This document shows, piece after piece, positions 1-8,600 of a DNA stretch of 64,000 nucleotides. The DNA lies in the NCBI GenBank assembly GCA_011391405.1, contig JAABQQ010000216.1, positions 1 through 64,000 of the forward strand. Direction: 5' to 3'. Position numbers and translations under genes: made by a program. The notes under the pieces are model-generated. The model saw nothing but the letters and a program-made list of their open reading frames with translations. It ran no database searches and was not told where the DNA came from. The DNA comes from Gammaproteobacteria bacterium. Its GTDB lineage: Bacteria > Pseudomonadota > Gammaproteobacteria > Steroidobacterales > Steroidobacteraceae. The number at the start of each line of letters is the position of its first letter. The first letter of the stretch is position 1.

Positions 1-1
1 C

Positions 2-115
2 CGCCCCGACAATACTGAGTCCCTCTCCAGCCTGCGCTACACGTCCACGTACGTGAACCGGCAAGGCCAGTGGCGCATGCTCGCGCTCCAGATGCAGAAA
101 CGAGCGTCGGAATGA
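2..115 (+). CDS. C-terminal end of an NTF2/DUF4440-like protein (5' end outside window)
   Basis: An open frame enters from the window edge and ends at TGA 113-115. The visible 37 residues contain an RYTSTYVNRQGQWRML stretch, which resembles the last two beta strands of DUF4440/SnoaL-like (NTF2 fold) proteins, where a basic residue, a turn and a W-R pair are typical. The stop overlaps the ATG of the next gene (ATGA), so the two are probably translationally coupled. Only the tail is visible, so the family call is tentative and function cannot be given. Confidence 0.5.
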   Translation, partial: RPDNTESLSSLRYTSTYVNRQGQWRMLALQMQKRASE

Positions 116-822
116 TGTTTTCTTCGATTGAGCAATCGCCGCAGCGTTACGCCCGCATCGGCGGCGTCCTGTACCTGGCGATCATCGTGCTGGGCATCTT
201 CGGCGAGGCGTTCGTGCGCGGCACCCTCGTCGTATCCGGGGACGCGACGGCAACGGCCAATGCCATTGCGGCGTCAGAATCCTTGTGGCGAGTCGGGATT
301 GCCGGCGACCTGCTGATGCACGTGCTCGACCTGCCGATGATCCTGCTGCTCTATATCCTGCTCAGGCCCGTCAGCGAGACGCTTGCCCTGCTGGCGACGT
401 TTCTCAACCTGATCCAGACGGCCGTGCTCGTCGCGAACAAGCTCAACCTGCTGGCACCCATCCTGCTGATTGGGAACGCCGGCGGCCTGGACGCCTTTTC
501 CCCGGAGCAGTTGCATGCGCTGTCCTACCTGGCCATCAAGGCGCATGGGTATGGTTTTGGTGTCGGGCTCATCTTCTTCGGGTTCGCGTGCCTGTGCAGG
601 GGTTACCTGATTTTCAAGTCAGGGTACTTCCCCAGGACCCTCGGGGTGCTGCTGGCGCTTGCGGGCCTGAGTTATCTCGTCAACAGCATCGCGTTGCTGC
701 TGGCGCCGGCGCTGGCATCGGCGCTGTTCCCCGCGGTCCTCGTGCCCGCTTTCGTCGGCGAGCTGAGTTTCGCCCTGTGGTTGACCTTCAAGGGCGTGAA
801 CGTCCAGCAATGGGCGCGCTGA
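112..822 (+). CDS. DUF4386 family membrane protein
   Basis: This 236-residue protein has about six hydrophobic helices: one near residues 18-35, others around 65-85, 90-115, 145-165, 180-200 and 205-230. The GGVLYLAIIVLGIFGE opening and the later LLRPVSETLALLATFLNLIQ segment match DUF4386, a family of small inner-membrane proteins of unknown role. I chose ATG 112 because it overlaps the preceding stop as ATGA; an upstream in-frame ATG at 70 would lie inside the previous gene. An ATG at 115 is equally possible. The gene ends 12 bases before a cytochrome gene. No function is known. Confidence 0.75.
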   Translation: MMFSSIEQSPQRYARIGGVLYLAIIVLGIFGEAFVRGTLVVSGDATATANAIAASESLWRVGIAGDLLMHVLDLPMILLLYILLRPVSETLALLATFLNLIQTAVLVANKLNLLAPILLIGNAGGLDAFSPEQLHALSYLAIKAHGYGFGVGLIFFGFACLCRGYLIFKSGYFPRTLGVLLALAGLSYLVNSIALLLAPALASALFPAVLVPAFVGELSFALWLTFKGVNVQQWAR

Positions 823-833
823 ATCCGATTCTC

Positions 834-1835
834 ATGTCACGTCTGCCTGTCGCGGCCAAGGCAGGGTTCCGCGCACTGGCGACATTCGTGCTCTGTCTCG
901 CGGCTATACCGGTCTGCGGGGCAGAACCGAACGCGCCCGGCTCGGCAGACCCGCCTGCCTGGGCATATCCCGTGAATCCGCCTGACTTAAAGCCTGCAGT
1001 CGACGACGGCAGCCTGCGACACGTTCCGGGAAGCACGCGGGTTTATACGCTCAGCCAGCTGCGCGACTTCTTCATGGCGCCGGATTGGCATCCGGGCGAC
1101 CACCCCGTCATGCCTGACGTGGTTGCGCGTGGGCGCAAACCTGATGTCTTTGCCTGCGGCTTCTGTCACCGCGCCGACGGTCGCGGCGGGCCGGAGAACG
1201 CGAACATCGCGGGACTTCCCGCGGCCTACATCGTCCAGCAGATGGCCGACTTCAAGAGCGGAGCGCGAGTAACAGCGGTGCCGTCGAGGTTGCCGCCACT
1301 GGCGATGATCTCGGCCTCGCTGGCGGCTTCCGCCGCAGAGATCGATGCGGCGGCCGCCTATTTTTCTGCGTTGAAGCCGGCAGCGAACATCACTGTCGTC
1401 GAATCGGCCGTGGTGCCGAAATCGTACGTGGCCGGATGGCACCTGGCGGCGCTTCCAGTTGGCGAAAGCGAACCGATCGGTCAGCGGATCATCGAGGTCC
1501 CGGAGAACCTGGAGCACTTCGTCAGTCGCGACTCGCGTGCGGTCTTCATCGCGTACGTCCCGATCGGCAGTGTCGAGCGGGGCCGCGCGCTCGTTGCAGG
1601 CAGCGACGGGACGACGGTTGCTTGTGTCGGCTGTCACGGCTCGGACCTGCGAGGTCTGGCAGCGATCCCGCCAATCGCCGGTCGGTCGCCCACGTACCTC
1701 GTTCGCCAGCTCTACGATTTCAAACATGGCGCCCGGGCGGGCAGCGGCAGCCTCCTGATGCAGCCTGCCGTGGAACGGCTCGAGATCGAGAACATGATCT
1801 CGATTGCTGCGTACGCTGCTTCTTTACCGCCTTGA
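834..1835 (+). CDS. dihaem cytochrome c, periplasmic
   Basis: The 333-residue product starts with a Sec-type signal peptide: basic residues, then ATFVLCLAAIPVCGAE, with cleavage probably near residue 30. It carries two CxxCH haem c sites, C108-G-F-C111-H112 and C264-V-G-C267-H268, one per half, so it is a tandem two-domain class I cytochrome c like those serving as electron carriers or as subunits of periplasmic dehydrogenases. Paired segments (AAYIVQQMADFKSGAR and TYLVRQLYDFKHGAR) show internal duplication. ATG 834 gives a clean signal peptide; ATG 810 would add eight residues. No oxidoreductase partner lies next to it, so the electron donor is unknown. Confidence 0.8.
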   Translation: MSRLPVAAKAGFRALATFVLCLAAIPVCGAEPNAPGSADPPAWAYPVNPPDLKPAVDDGSLRHVPGSTRVYTLSQLRDFFMAPDWHPGDHPVMPDVVARGRKPDVFACGFCHRADGRGGPENANIAGLPAAYIVQQMADFKSGARVTAVPSRLPPLAMISASLAASAAEIDAAAAYFSALKPAANITVVESAVVPKSYVAGWHLAALPVGESEPIGQRIIEVPENLEHFVSRDSRAVFIAYVPIGSVERGRALVAGSDGTTVACVGCHGSDLRGLAAIPPIAGRSPTYLVRQLYDFKHGARAGSGSLLMQPAVERLEIENMISIAAYAASLPP

Positions 1836-1893
1836 TTCGTCGCCGCTCGAACGGCACACCTGGTTGCCATGAGAAGCTGACTGCAAACCTGCA

Positions 1894-2445
1894 ATGGAAT
1901 CGCTGATGAGCAGCCCCGAACTCCTCCCCCGGCACGGTCCCGGCTTTATACTCAGGCGGTTGTCGATCGCCGACCTCGCTGACTTCCAGGCCTGCCGGCA
2001 CGACGAGGAGTTGGGGCGCTATCAAGGCTGGCTGCCGACCCCGGACGAGCAGGCCAGCGCATTCCTGGCGGAAATGAGCGTGGCTCCTTTTCCGAACCCG
2101 GGGCGCTGGGTCCAGATCGGCATCGCGGAACCTGGTGGTCAGCGCCTGCTCGGGGACATCGGCGTGTTCCTCGACCTCGATGTCACCAGCGCCGAGATCG
2201 GTTTCACGCTCGTTCGTATCGCCCAGGGGCGCGGACTGGCCACGGCAGCGGTTCGTATGGTGGTCGACCTCATCTTCGAATGCAGCACCGCTGAGCGCGT
2301 CATTGGCATTACGGATGCGCGCAACCTGCCTTCGATGCGTCTCCTGGAGCGCGTTGGCATGCGAAGGATGGAAACCCGACGGGCAGTCTTCCGCGGCGAC
2401 GCCTGCGTGGAGCACACCTACACCGTGACAAGGGCGGGTACCTGA
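1894..2445 (+). CDS. GNAT family N-acetyltransferase (RimJ/RimL-like)
   Basis: The 183-residue protein begins with FILRRLSIADLADFQACR, the usual first strand and helix of the RimJ/RimL-like GNAT branch. It continues with GDIGVFLDLD, a strand-4 segment EIGFTLVRIAQGRGLATAAVRMVVD containing the acetyl-CoA loop (QGRGLA), and the closing NLPSMRLLERVGMRRM helix. Such enzymes transfer an acetyl group to an amine, often a small molecule or protein N-terminus; the acceptor cannot be inferred. The start could also be ATG 1906. It is the first of several small plus-strand genes with no obvious shared pathway. Confidence 0.8.
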   Translation: MESLMSSPELLPRHGPGFILRRLSIADLADFQACRHDEELGRYQGWLPTPDEQASAFLAEMSVAPFPNPGRWVQIGIAEPGGQRLLGDIGVFLDLDVTSAEIGFTLVRIAQGRGLATAAVRMVVDLIFECSTAERVIGITDARNLPSMRLLERVGMRRMETRRAVFRGDACVEHTYTVTRAGT

Positions 2446-2463
2446 ATCTTTCATCGAGGCACC

Positions 2464-2868
2464 ATGGCCACACACAAATCCAGGGCAGATACGGCACAGG
2501 CGGTAGATGTCCTGCTGTCGTCGCTCAATCACCCTGCGAATGAGGAAATCCAGGCACTGCGACATCTCATTTGCGAGGTAAGTCCGTCGATACAGGAGGG
2601 CGTCAAATGGAATGCGCCGAGCTTCCGGGTCGATGAGTACTTCGCGACCATCAATCTCCGGGAAAAGCAGGGCGTCGGTGTCGTGCTTCACTGCGGGGCG
2701 AAAGTGCGCGATGTTGCTGCGGGCCACGCGTCGATCGATGACCCGGATAAGTTGCTCAAGTGGCTGACGCAGGACCGTGCGACCGTGAGGTTTTCGGGCG
2801 CGGACGACCTCGCCGCCCGTAAGCCAGCATTCCAGGCCGTGCTGCGGCAGTGGATCCGATTTGTCTGA
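2464..2868 (+). CDS. DUF1801 domain protein
   Basis: The 134-residue protein matches the DUF1801 (YdhG-like) fold: EEIQALRHLICEVSPSIQEGVKW near residues 26-48, followed by APSFRVDEYFATINL and a C-terminal segment rich in K/R and hydrophobics. This small domain is widespread and has no established biochemical role. Its length is ordinary for the family. It begins 18 bases after the preceding GNAT gene, so the two are probably cotranscribed. Confidence 0.75.
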   Translation: MATHKSRADTAQAVDVLLSSLNHPANEEIQALRHLICEVSPSIQEGVKWNAPSFRVDEYFATINLREKQGVGVVLHCGAKVRDVAAGHASIDDPDKLLKWLTQDRATVRFSGADDLAARKPAFQAVLRQWIRFV

Positions 2869-2945
2869 CTGCCGAGCAGCAGACCTTCACAGGCAATGAA
2901 CGCCATGTCCCCGTCTCTGCCGGTCAACCTGCGTGAGCCCCGCAA

Positions 2946-3272
2946 GTGAGTCTCAGCGAAGCATTCGTCGTTGACGACACCGCCACGCCGGAGCGACTGG
3001 CGCAGGCAGCCGATCTCCTGAATCGCTGCACTGGCGTCGTCCTGCTGATGCCTGCCATCGTGCTCCGCCCCAGCGTCCGTGAAATTCGTTGTGAAGTCGT
3101 CGACCCCACCCCGGCTGCGCATCGCTGCGAGGAGGAGTACAAGGTCCTCGTGGAGAACGCGGCGCGCGCGCTCGTTCGCTCTAAGCTCGGTGCCTTGCTC
3201 CCGGACAGACCGCTCCGATGGACGGTCCTCGAGCAACGTGGCAGCGGGATGGTCGAGGCATGGAGCAACTGA
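2946..3272 (+). CDS. hypothetical protein
   Basis: I do not recognise this 108-residue protein. It shows no signal peptide or membrane segment, and reads as an alpha/beta domain with a hydrophobic core (TGVVLLMPAIVLRP) and a helix EEEYKVLVENAARALV. The start used is GTG 2946, which overlaps the stop of a short frame at 2896-2949 (17 codons, ATG AAC GCC...) as GTGA. That short frame could be a coupled leader or the shifted true N-terminus. It lies between a DUF1801 gene and a GNAT gene, 22 bases from the latter. Confidence 0.45.
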   Translation: MSLSEAFVVDDTATPERLAQAADLLNRCTGVVLLMPAIVLRPSVREIRCEVVDPTPAAHRCEEEYKVLVENAARALVRSKLGALLPDRPLRWTVLEQRGSGMVEAWSN

Positions 3273-3294
3273 TTCCGCAGGAGTGTCACTGGCA

Positions 3295-3756
3295 ATGACG
3301 GATACAGTTCGCGTTCGTCCGATTGAGCAAGCCGACCTCGCAGCGTGGACGCCGCTGTGGGACGGCTACAACGCCTTCTATGGCCGTGCCGGCCCCACCG
3401 CGTTGGCGCCGGAGATTACCGCCGTCACCTGGCGCCGCTTCTACGACGCGAACGAACCCGTCTTCGCACTCGTCGCCGAATCCGCGGGCCGCCTGGTCGG
3501 CCTGACGCACTTCCTGTTTCACCGCAGCACGACGCGGATCGAACCCACGTGCTACCTGCAGGACCTGTTCACGGTACCGGACGTCCGCGGGCAAGGCGTC
3601 GGAAGGGCGTTGATCGTCGGCGTGTACCAGGCGGCGCAGGCGGCGGGCGTCCGCGAGGTCTACTGGCAGACCCACGAGACCAATAGCGCGGGTCGCCTGT
3701 TGTACGACAAAGTGGCAAAGCACGCGGGCTACATAGTCTACGAACACGAAGTCTGA
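3295..3756 (+). CDS. GNAT family N-acetyltransferase
   Basis: The 153-residue protein opens with VRVRPIEQADLAAWTPLWDGYNAFY. Its central block CYLQDLFTVPDVRGQGVGRALI is the hallmark GNAT motif A: strand 4, then the pyrophosphate loop R-G-Q-G-V-G-R-A. VYWQTHETNSAGRLLYDKVA provides the strand and helix that follow. The long open frame extends upstream, but ATG 3295 fits the family N-terminus and avoids overlap with the preceding gene. The substrate is unknown. Confidence 0.85.
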   Translation: MTDTVRVRPIEQADLAAWTPLWDGYNAFYGRAGPTALAPEITAVTWRRFYDANEPVFALVAESAGRLVGLTHFLFHRSTTRIEPTCYLQDLFTVPDVRGQGVGRALIVGVYQAAQAAGVREVYWQTHETNSAGRLLYDKVAKHAGYIVYEHEV

Positions 3757-3859
3757 AGCTGGCTGCCGGCTCGAGCCTGATTGCCGACGGCGATGCCTCC
3801 GATCTGGGGACACCGTCCCACGGTTTGACATAAAAGCGTGACGGACTACCGGATCTCCG

Positions 3860-5428
3860 GTGGTCCTGCAAAGCACACTCTGCGCAGGAGTGCAGCGGGA
3901 CCCTGGATTTACCCCGGCTGCCATCCGGGCGGCTCGTTCGCACCATCGGGCGCGAGGACTGGCCGGAAACAATAGCGTGCAGCAAAACACGGGAATCCAT
4001 CGCGCCATCCAGCCCGTCGCGAAGGCTCGGACCGAGGTCGACGAACACAATCTCGTTGACAAGACGGAAGCTCCGGCGGATCCGCAGCTCCGGCGCACTG
4101 GCAGGCGGCCTCAGCGCGATCAGTCGCAGCGTTTTTACGTCTCCGTGCAGGCGAAGTTTGCGCTCGCGTTCATGGTCAGCCTCGTCTGGACCGTCGTTTC
4201 GACCCTGCTCGCCCTGCCGTGGCTGCACGATCTGGCTGCCGTCGTGAGCTGGCCCGTAGCCATTTTCGCCGTCGGCGGCATCGCGGTGCTGCCCGGCATG
4301 ATGAATGCGTTCCTGGTGACGGGCCTGTTGCTGGATCGGCGGCCGCCGCGCAAGCCGCTGTTGGATTATCCAGCGATTTCGATCCTGGTGGCCGCCTACA
4401 ACGAAGAGTCCTCGATCGCGGATACGCTCCGCTCGATCGCCCAGCAGGAGTATCCCGGCGAGTTCGAAGTGCTGGTGATCGACGACGGCTCGAAGGACGC
4501 CACGGCCGCCATCGTCGAAGCGAACCCGTATCCGTGGGCACGCCTGCTGCGTCAGCCTCGCAACATGGGCAAGGCGGCTGCGCTCAATCGCGGGTTGGCC
4601 GAGTCGAAGCACGATTACGTCATCACGCTGGACGCCGACTCGTTTCTCTTCGGCGACGCGCTCGCGCGCCTCGTCGAGCGCTACTTCAGCGACCCGTCGT
4701 CGACGCGCGCGGTCGCGGGCACCATGCTCGTGCGCAATTCGCGCAAGAACTGGGTCACGCGCGCCCAGGAATGGGATTACTTTCACGGCATCGCTGCGAT
4801 CAAGCGCGTGCAGTCGCTGTTCCAGGGAACGATGGTGGCGCAGGGCGCCTTCTCGATCTACGACCGCGAGGCGCTGGTGGAAATCGGCGGCTGGCAGGAC
4901 TGCGTCGGCGAGGACATCGTGCTGACGTGGGCCATGCTCGTCCGCGGCTGGCGCGTCGGTCACGCCGAGGACGCCTGCTGCTTCACCAACGTTCCCGACA
5001 ACCTCCGTCAGTTCGTGAAACAGCGGCAGCGTTGGAGTCGCGGCATGATGGAGGCGTTCCGGCAGCATCCGCGCATCCTGCTGGCGCCACGCATGTCGAC
5101 GCTGTTCGTCTGGTGGAACGTGCTGTTCCCGTGGCTCGACCTCGCCTACACGCTCTGTTTCATCCCGGGCGTGATCCTTGCCGGCTTCGGCGTTTATTGG
5201 GTTGCCGGCCCGATGACGCTCGTGCTGTTGCCGATGGCGTTGCTCATGAACTACGTCATGTACCGCATCGGCGTGGGCATGTTCGCCAGCCAGAACCTCC
5301 GCGTGCGCAGGAACGTGCTGGGTTTCCTCGTCTACGCGTTCACCTACAGCCTGATCCTGCAGCCGGCCAGCGTGGTGGGGTACCTGTCCGAGTTGTTCGG
5401 CACGCGCAAGACCTGGGGTTCCAAGTAA
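3860..5428 (+). CDS. processive GT2 glycosyltransferase (PgaC/NodC/HasA-like polysaccharide synthase)
   Basis: The protein is an inner-membrane family 2 glycosyltransferase that would polymerise a sugar nucleotide into a beta-linked polysaccharide. From GTG 3860 it has 522 residues. Two N-terminal membrane helices (about 98-150) precede a GT-A domain with the processive signature D208-D209, D258-A-D260, E351-D352 and Q388-R-Q-R391-W392, and then about four more membrane helices. This is the layout of PgaC, NodC and hyaluronan synthases. The first 90 or so residues are polar, arginine-rich and unlike the family, so the true start may be later (GTG 3977 is one option). The stop overlaps the next ATG (TAATG), coupling it to an outer-membrane barrel gene. 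The polymer is not predictable. Confidence 0.85.
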   Translation: MVLQSTLCAGVQRDPGFTPAAIRAARSHHRARGLAGNNSVQQNTGIHRAIQPVAKARTEVDEHNLVDKTEAPADPQLRRTGRRPQRDQSQRFYVSVQAKFALAFMVSLVWTVVSTLLALPWLHDLAAVVSWPVAIFAVGGIAVLPGMMNAFLVTGLLLDRRPPRKPLLDYPAISILVAAYNEESSIADTLRSIAQQEYPGEFEVLVIDDGSKDATAAIVEANPYPWARLLRQPRNMGKAAALNRGLAESKHDYVITLDADSFLFGDALARLVERYFSDPSSTRAVAGTMLVRNSRKNWVTRAQEWDYFHGIAAIKRVQSLFQGTMVAQGAFSIYDREALVEIGGWQDCVGEDIVLTWAMLVRGWRVGHAEDACCFTNVPDNLRQFVKQRQRWSRGMMEAFRQHPRILLAPRMSTLFVWWNVLFPWLDLAYTLCFIPGVILAGFGVYWVAGPMTLVLLPMALLMNYVMYRIGVGMFASQNLRVRRNVLGFLVYAFTYSLILQPASVVGYLSELFGTRKTWGSK

Positions 5429-6399
5429 TGGCGCGTTCGCTCGCCCATCCGGCCCGTGCCTGCGCGGCGCTGGGCGCATTTGCCGTGCTGTCCCTGGCCG
5501 CGCCGCATGCTGTCACTGCAGCGGAGTCGGCGGATCGTGTCGCAGCAGTGGCGCAGGTCGGCTTCGAGGACGATGCGGACGGATTCAACGCCGCGAAGGT
5601 GCGTGCCGGAGCGTTGTTCGACTACGCGTCCGAACTGCGGCATGCGGGCCTGGCCCTGCAGAACACACATTACTCGACTGGCGGCTGGAGCACTGACGCC
5701 CCTGCCATCATCGGCGTCTACCGTAACCAGCGACGCGATACGCTCGAGGGCGTGCGGGCAGAAGGCGGCCTGGTGCAGGTCAACGGGCACACACGGGTCG
5801 TGGGCGACGCCACGTGGAGCCATCGGCCGCGGGAGACGACGGGCGTCGAGCTGATCCTGGCCGGTGATCTCGTCGGCACGCGCCAGGCGCTGGAGGAAGG
5901 CATCGCCTACGGCCTCGCCGGCGCCAGCATCGAACAACAGTTTGGTCATCGGTTTACAGGCGTTGCGATGGCCGGTTGGCAACCCTTTACGGATGGCAAT
6001 TCCCGTGCACTGCTGCGCGCGCGAATGATCTGGAGCCTGCTGCCAGACCAGGGGATCTCCGCCCAGCTGCGTTGGCGGCAGTATTCGAGCAGCGACGCCG
6101 ACGTCGGCGGTGCGTACTTCAATCCTGATCGCTATCGCACCTGGGACGCGGTGCTCTCGTTGCGCCGGCGAGTCGGTGCCTGGACCATTTCAGGCCTGGC
6201 GGGTGCCGGCCAGGAGCGCGTGGACCGCGGGTCCTGGCAGTCGACGGGCGTGGCCGACGTTCGCGCGGAAGGTCCGCTGTCCCGCGGCATGCGTCTCGCC
6301 GTCAACGCCGCCTACAGCAACGCGGCGAGCTTCGCGAACTCGCCGGACTACTGGTACGGCTCGGTCAACGTCAGCCTGATCGTTCCGTTCGGGCACTGA
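5428..6399 (+). CDS. outer-membrane beta-barrel protein, probable polysaccharide export partner
   Basis: The 323-residue product has a signal peptide (RACAALGAFAVLSLAAPHAVTA, cleavage near residue 34). It then alternates short amphipathic strands such as TRVVGDATWSHRP, GVELILAGDLVG, GISAQLRWRQYSS and TWDAVLSLRRRVG, ending VSLIVPFGH, a terminal strand suited to barrel assembly though it ends in His rather than Phe. The layout and a YFNPDRYRTWDAVL segment recall the C-terminal export barrels of PgaA/BcsC-type proteins, but the TPR domain those proteins carry is absent. Coupling to the GT2 synthase by TAATG suggests the pair makes and exports one exopolysaccharide. The barrel call is firm; the export role is inference. 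Confidence 0.65.
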   Translation: MARSLAHPARACAALGAFAVLSLAAPHAVTAAESADRVAAVAQVGFEDDADGFNAAKVRAGALFDYASELRHAGLALQNTHYSTGGWSTDAPAIIGVYRNQRRDTLEGVRAEGGLVQVNGHTRVVGDATWSHRPRETTGVELILAGDLVGTRQALEEGIAYGLAGASIEQQFGHRFTGVAMAGWQPFTDGNSRALLRARMIWSLLPDQGISAQLRWRQYSSSDADVGGAYFNPDRYRTWDAVLSLRRRVGAWTISGLAGAGQERVDRGSWQSTGVADVRAEGPLSRGMRLAVNAAYSNAASFANSPDYWYGSVNVSLIVPFGH

Positions 6400-6428
6400 T
6401 CCGCGGTGGTGTCTATAGTGCGACCACC

Positions 6429-6974
6429 ATGCCCGTCTATGTCGCCCTCCTGCGTGGTGTGAATGTAGGCAAGGCCAAGCGCGTGACCATGGCGGACCTG
6501 CGCGTCGTCCTCGCGGGTCTCGACTGCACCGCCGTCGCGACGTTGTTGAACAGCGGCAATGCAGTATTCAGGTCGAAGGCCCGGTCGGCCTCGGGCTGCG
6601 CTGCAGCGATTGCCCGCGCGCTCGCGGCGCGATTCGGGTTCGACATTCCCATCGTCGTGAAATCCATGCCGGAACTCAGCGCCATCGTGGCCGGCAATCC
6701 CCTGCGCTTCACCGAGGCGGAACACTCCCGCCTGCTGGTGGCGTTCGTGCAGGATGCCGGGATGCTGGCGAGCCTGCGCGGGCTCGCCGCGCTCGTGGTT
6801 CCGCCCGAGCAGTTCTCGGTCGGCAGTCATGGCGCCTACCTGCTGTGTGCGTCAGGCCTGCTCCAAAGCAAGGCCGCTGCGCCGCTCCTCGGCAAGGCCG
6901 GCCAGGCTGCTACGACCCGCAACTGGGCGACGGTCCTGAAACTGCACGCGCTGGCGCTTTCGGTCGACGGGTGA
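6429..6974 (+). CDS. DUF1697 family protein
   Basis: The 181-residue protein begins VYVALLRGVNVGKAKRVTMADLR and contains the LLNSGNAVFRS block, both diagnostic of DUF1697. Members have an alpha/beta fold with two similar halves and no assigned activity. The length is typical. ATG 6429 is the only sensible start. It lies 29 bases after the barrel gene and its codon use is ordinary for the window. Confidence 0.85.
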   Translation: MPVYVALLRGVNVGKAKRVTMADLRVVLAGLDCTAVATLLNSGNAVFRSKARSASGCAAAIARALAARFGFDIPIVVKSMPELSAIVAGNPLRFTEAEHSRLLVAFVQDAGMLASLRGLAALVVPPEQFSVGSHGAYLLCASGLLQSKAAAPLLGKAGQAATTRNWATVLKLHALALSVDG

Positions 6975-7118
6975 GCCTGCGACACTGCAGGCAACAGTCC
7001 AAGTGAGGCCTTGCCAGTCATGCTCATCCGGGCCTGCAAATCGAAGATCCACAACCGGGAATTCCGGTTGCTGGCGCGCAGCAAGGCCAGGAACTCGCCG
7101 CGCAAGAGGGTCTGACGA

Positions 7119-7517
7119 GTGCGCGCGGCATGCTGCAGCTGTGGACAACTGCGGGTCACCACGACGGGCGAGCCGGTGCGCATCTCGGTCTGCCACTGTC
7201 TCGCGTGCCAGCGCCGCACCGGCAGTGCGTTTGGTGTGCAGGCACGGTTTCCGCGCGAAGCGGTGACGGTGACCGGGCGCGGGAACCGCTATGTGCGCAC
7301 GGCGGATTCCGGCAAGACGGTCACCTCGACGTTCTGTCCCGAGTGCGGATCCACCGTGTACTACGAACTGGAACTCGTGCCGGGATTCGTCGGCATACCG
7401 GTTGGCGGCTTTGCCGACCCGGATTTCCCGGCACCCCGAATCTCGATTTACGAAGCACAGCAGCACGGCTGGGTGTTCCTGGCGCCGGGCATCGACCACG
7501 AACGCGACGTAGACTGA
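7119..7517 (+). CDS. GFA/CENP-V family zinc-binding protein
   Basis: This 132-residue protein has the zinc ligands of the GFA (glutathione-dependent formaldehyde-activating enzyme-like) fold: CCSCG near residues 5-9, SVCHCLACQRRTGSAFG near 23-39, and FCPECGSTVYYE near 72-83. Most members of this family have no proven glutathione-formaldehyde activity. Translation starts at GTG 7119, because no ATG lies upstream of the first cysteines. Its TGA overlaps the ATG of the next gene (TGATG). Confidence 0.85.
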   Translation: MRAACCSCGQLRVTTTGEPVRISVCHCLACQRRTGSAFGVQARFPREAVTVTGRGNRYVRTADSGKTVTSTFCPECGSTVYYELELVPGFVGIPVGGFADPDFPAPRISIYEAQQHGWVFLAPGIDHERDVD

Positions 7518-8074
7518 TGACACCACGGTTCTTCGTCAAGGCGGCAGACTTCCGTCGCTGGCTCGAACGGAATTCGGCCACGACCGACGAACTGGTCGTC
7601 GGCTTCCACAAGGTCGACTCGGGTCGCCCGAGCATGAATTGGCCGGATTCAGTCGACGAGGCGCTCTGCTTCGGCTGGATCGACGGCGTCCGCAAACGCA
7701 TCGACGAGCAGTCGTACCTGATCCGTTTCACGCCCCGCAAGGCAGGTTCGATCTGGAGTACGGTCAACGTCGCGAAGGCCGACCGGCTGGTCGCCCAGGG
7801 TCGCATGCAGGCTGCGGGGCTCGCGGCATATCAGCGCCGCACCGCAGCCCGAACGAGCATTTATTCCTACGAGCAGGTGAAGGAGGCGCAGCTCACCGAC
7901 GAGGAGCAACGGCGGTTCCGACGCGACAAGATCGCCTGGAACTACTTCCAGGCGGCCCCGGCGGCGTATCGTCGGACCATGCTGCACCGGGTCGCTGCTG
8001 CAAAGCGACCGGAGACCCGGACACGCCGGCTCGAGCGGTTGATCGCTGCGTGTGCCGAAGGCACACGCATGTAG
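7517..8074 (+). CDS. YdeI/OmpD-associated family protein
   Basis: The 185-residue protein begins RFFVKAADFRRWLERN and contains DEALCFGWIDGVRKRIDEQSY and IRFTPRKAGSIWSTVN, the conserved core of the YdeI/OmpD-associated family. YdeI has been linked to resistance to cationic peptides in some enterobacteria, but the mechanism is not settled. The C-terminal third is helical and basic. It overlaps the GFA gene by one base and is probably translated with it. Confidence 0.8.
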   Translation: MTPRFFVKAADFRRWLERNSATTDELVVGFHKVDSGRPSMNWPDSVDEALCFGWIDGVRKRIDEQSYLIRFTPRKAGSIWSTVNVAKADRLVAQGRMQAAGLAAYQRRTAARTSIYSYEQVKEAQLTDEEQRRFRRDKIAWNYFQAAPAAYRRTMLHRVAAAKRPETRTRRLERLIAACAEGTRM

Positions 8075-8136
8075 TGGGGCCGACGTCGCGGGTTCGCTAT
8101 GCTCCGCGAGTAAGAGGCTGACGCCAGGAGGTCATC

Positions 8137-8502
8137 ATGTTGCAAGGACTGCGTACTGCCATTTACCCGGTCGGCGACCTGGCGGCGGCGAAGGCGTGGT
8201 ACTCGAAAGTGACCGGGCACGCGCCGTACTTCGACCAGCCGTTCTACGTCGGCTTCAACGTGGGTGGGTTCGAGCTGGGTCTCGTGCCCGACGGCACGCC
8301 CGGCACCGCGGGTCCGCAGGCGCTGTGGGGTGTTGCCAACGCCGCCGAATCGTACGCACGCTTGCTCGATCTCGGCGCCGAAGTACTGGACGTCGTGCAG
8401 GACGTCGGCGAGGGTATCCGCGTCGCGGCGGTTCGCGACCCGTTCGGCAACCGGCTTGGCATCATCGAGAATCCGCACTTCAAGCCAGGTTCGGTCACTT
8501 GA
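8137..8502 (+). CDS. VOC family (glyoxalase/bleomycin-resistance fold) protein
   Basis: The 121-residue protein contains one VOC domain: RTAIYPVGDLAAAKAWYSKVTG opens the first beta-alpha-beta-beta-beta unit, and VRDPFGNRLGIIENPHF closes the second. Usual metal ligands would be an early H/Q and a late E (here in GIIENPH), so metal binding is possible but incomplete. An excellent Shine-Dalgarno (AGGAGGTC, 8127-8134) precedes ATG 8137. The substrate is unknown. Confidence 0.85.
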   Translation: MLQGLRTAIYPVGDLAAAKAWYSKVTGHAPYFDQPFYVGFNVGGFELGLVPDGTPGTAGPQALWGVANAAESYARLLDLGAEVLDVVQDVGEGIRVAAVRDPFGNRLGIIENPHFKPGSVT

Positions 8503-8600
8503 TGCCGGCACGGCCGAGCAGTGGACACCTCTCGCGGGCGGAACGATGCTGGGGTTGAGCCGCAGGGTCAGCGGTGGCACAACGACGGGGGAGCGATGGG

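Noticed and set aside
285-833. A 516-residue reading of the cytochrome gene beginning at 285
   Set aside because: The first 183 codons lie out of frame over the DUF4386 gene; the family N-terminus and signal peptide begin at 834.
3826-3850. TTGACA at 3826 as a promoter of the GT2 gene
   Set aside because: No acceptable -10 is found 16-18 bases downstream.
4219-5427. A 726-residue reading of the barrel protein beginning at 4219
   Set aside because: The upstream part is the shifted shadow of the GT2 gene; the signal peptide begins at ATG 5428.
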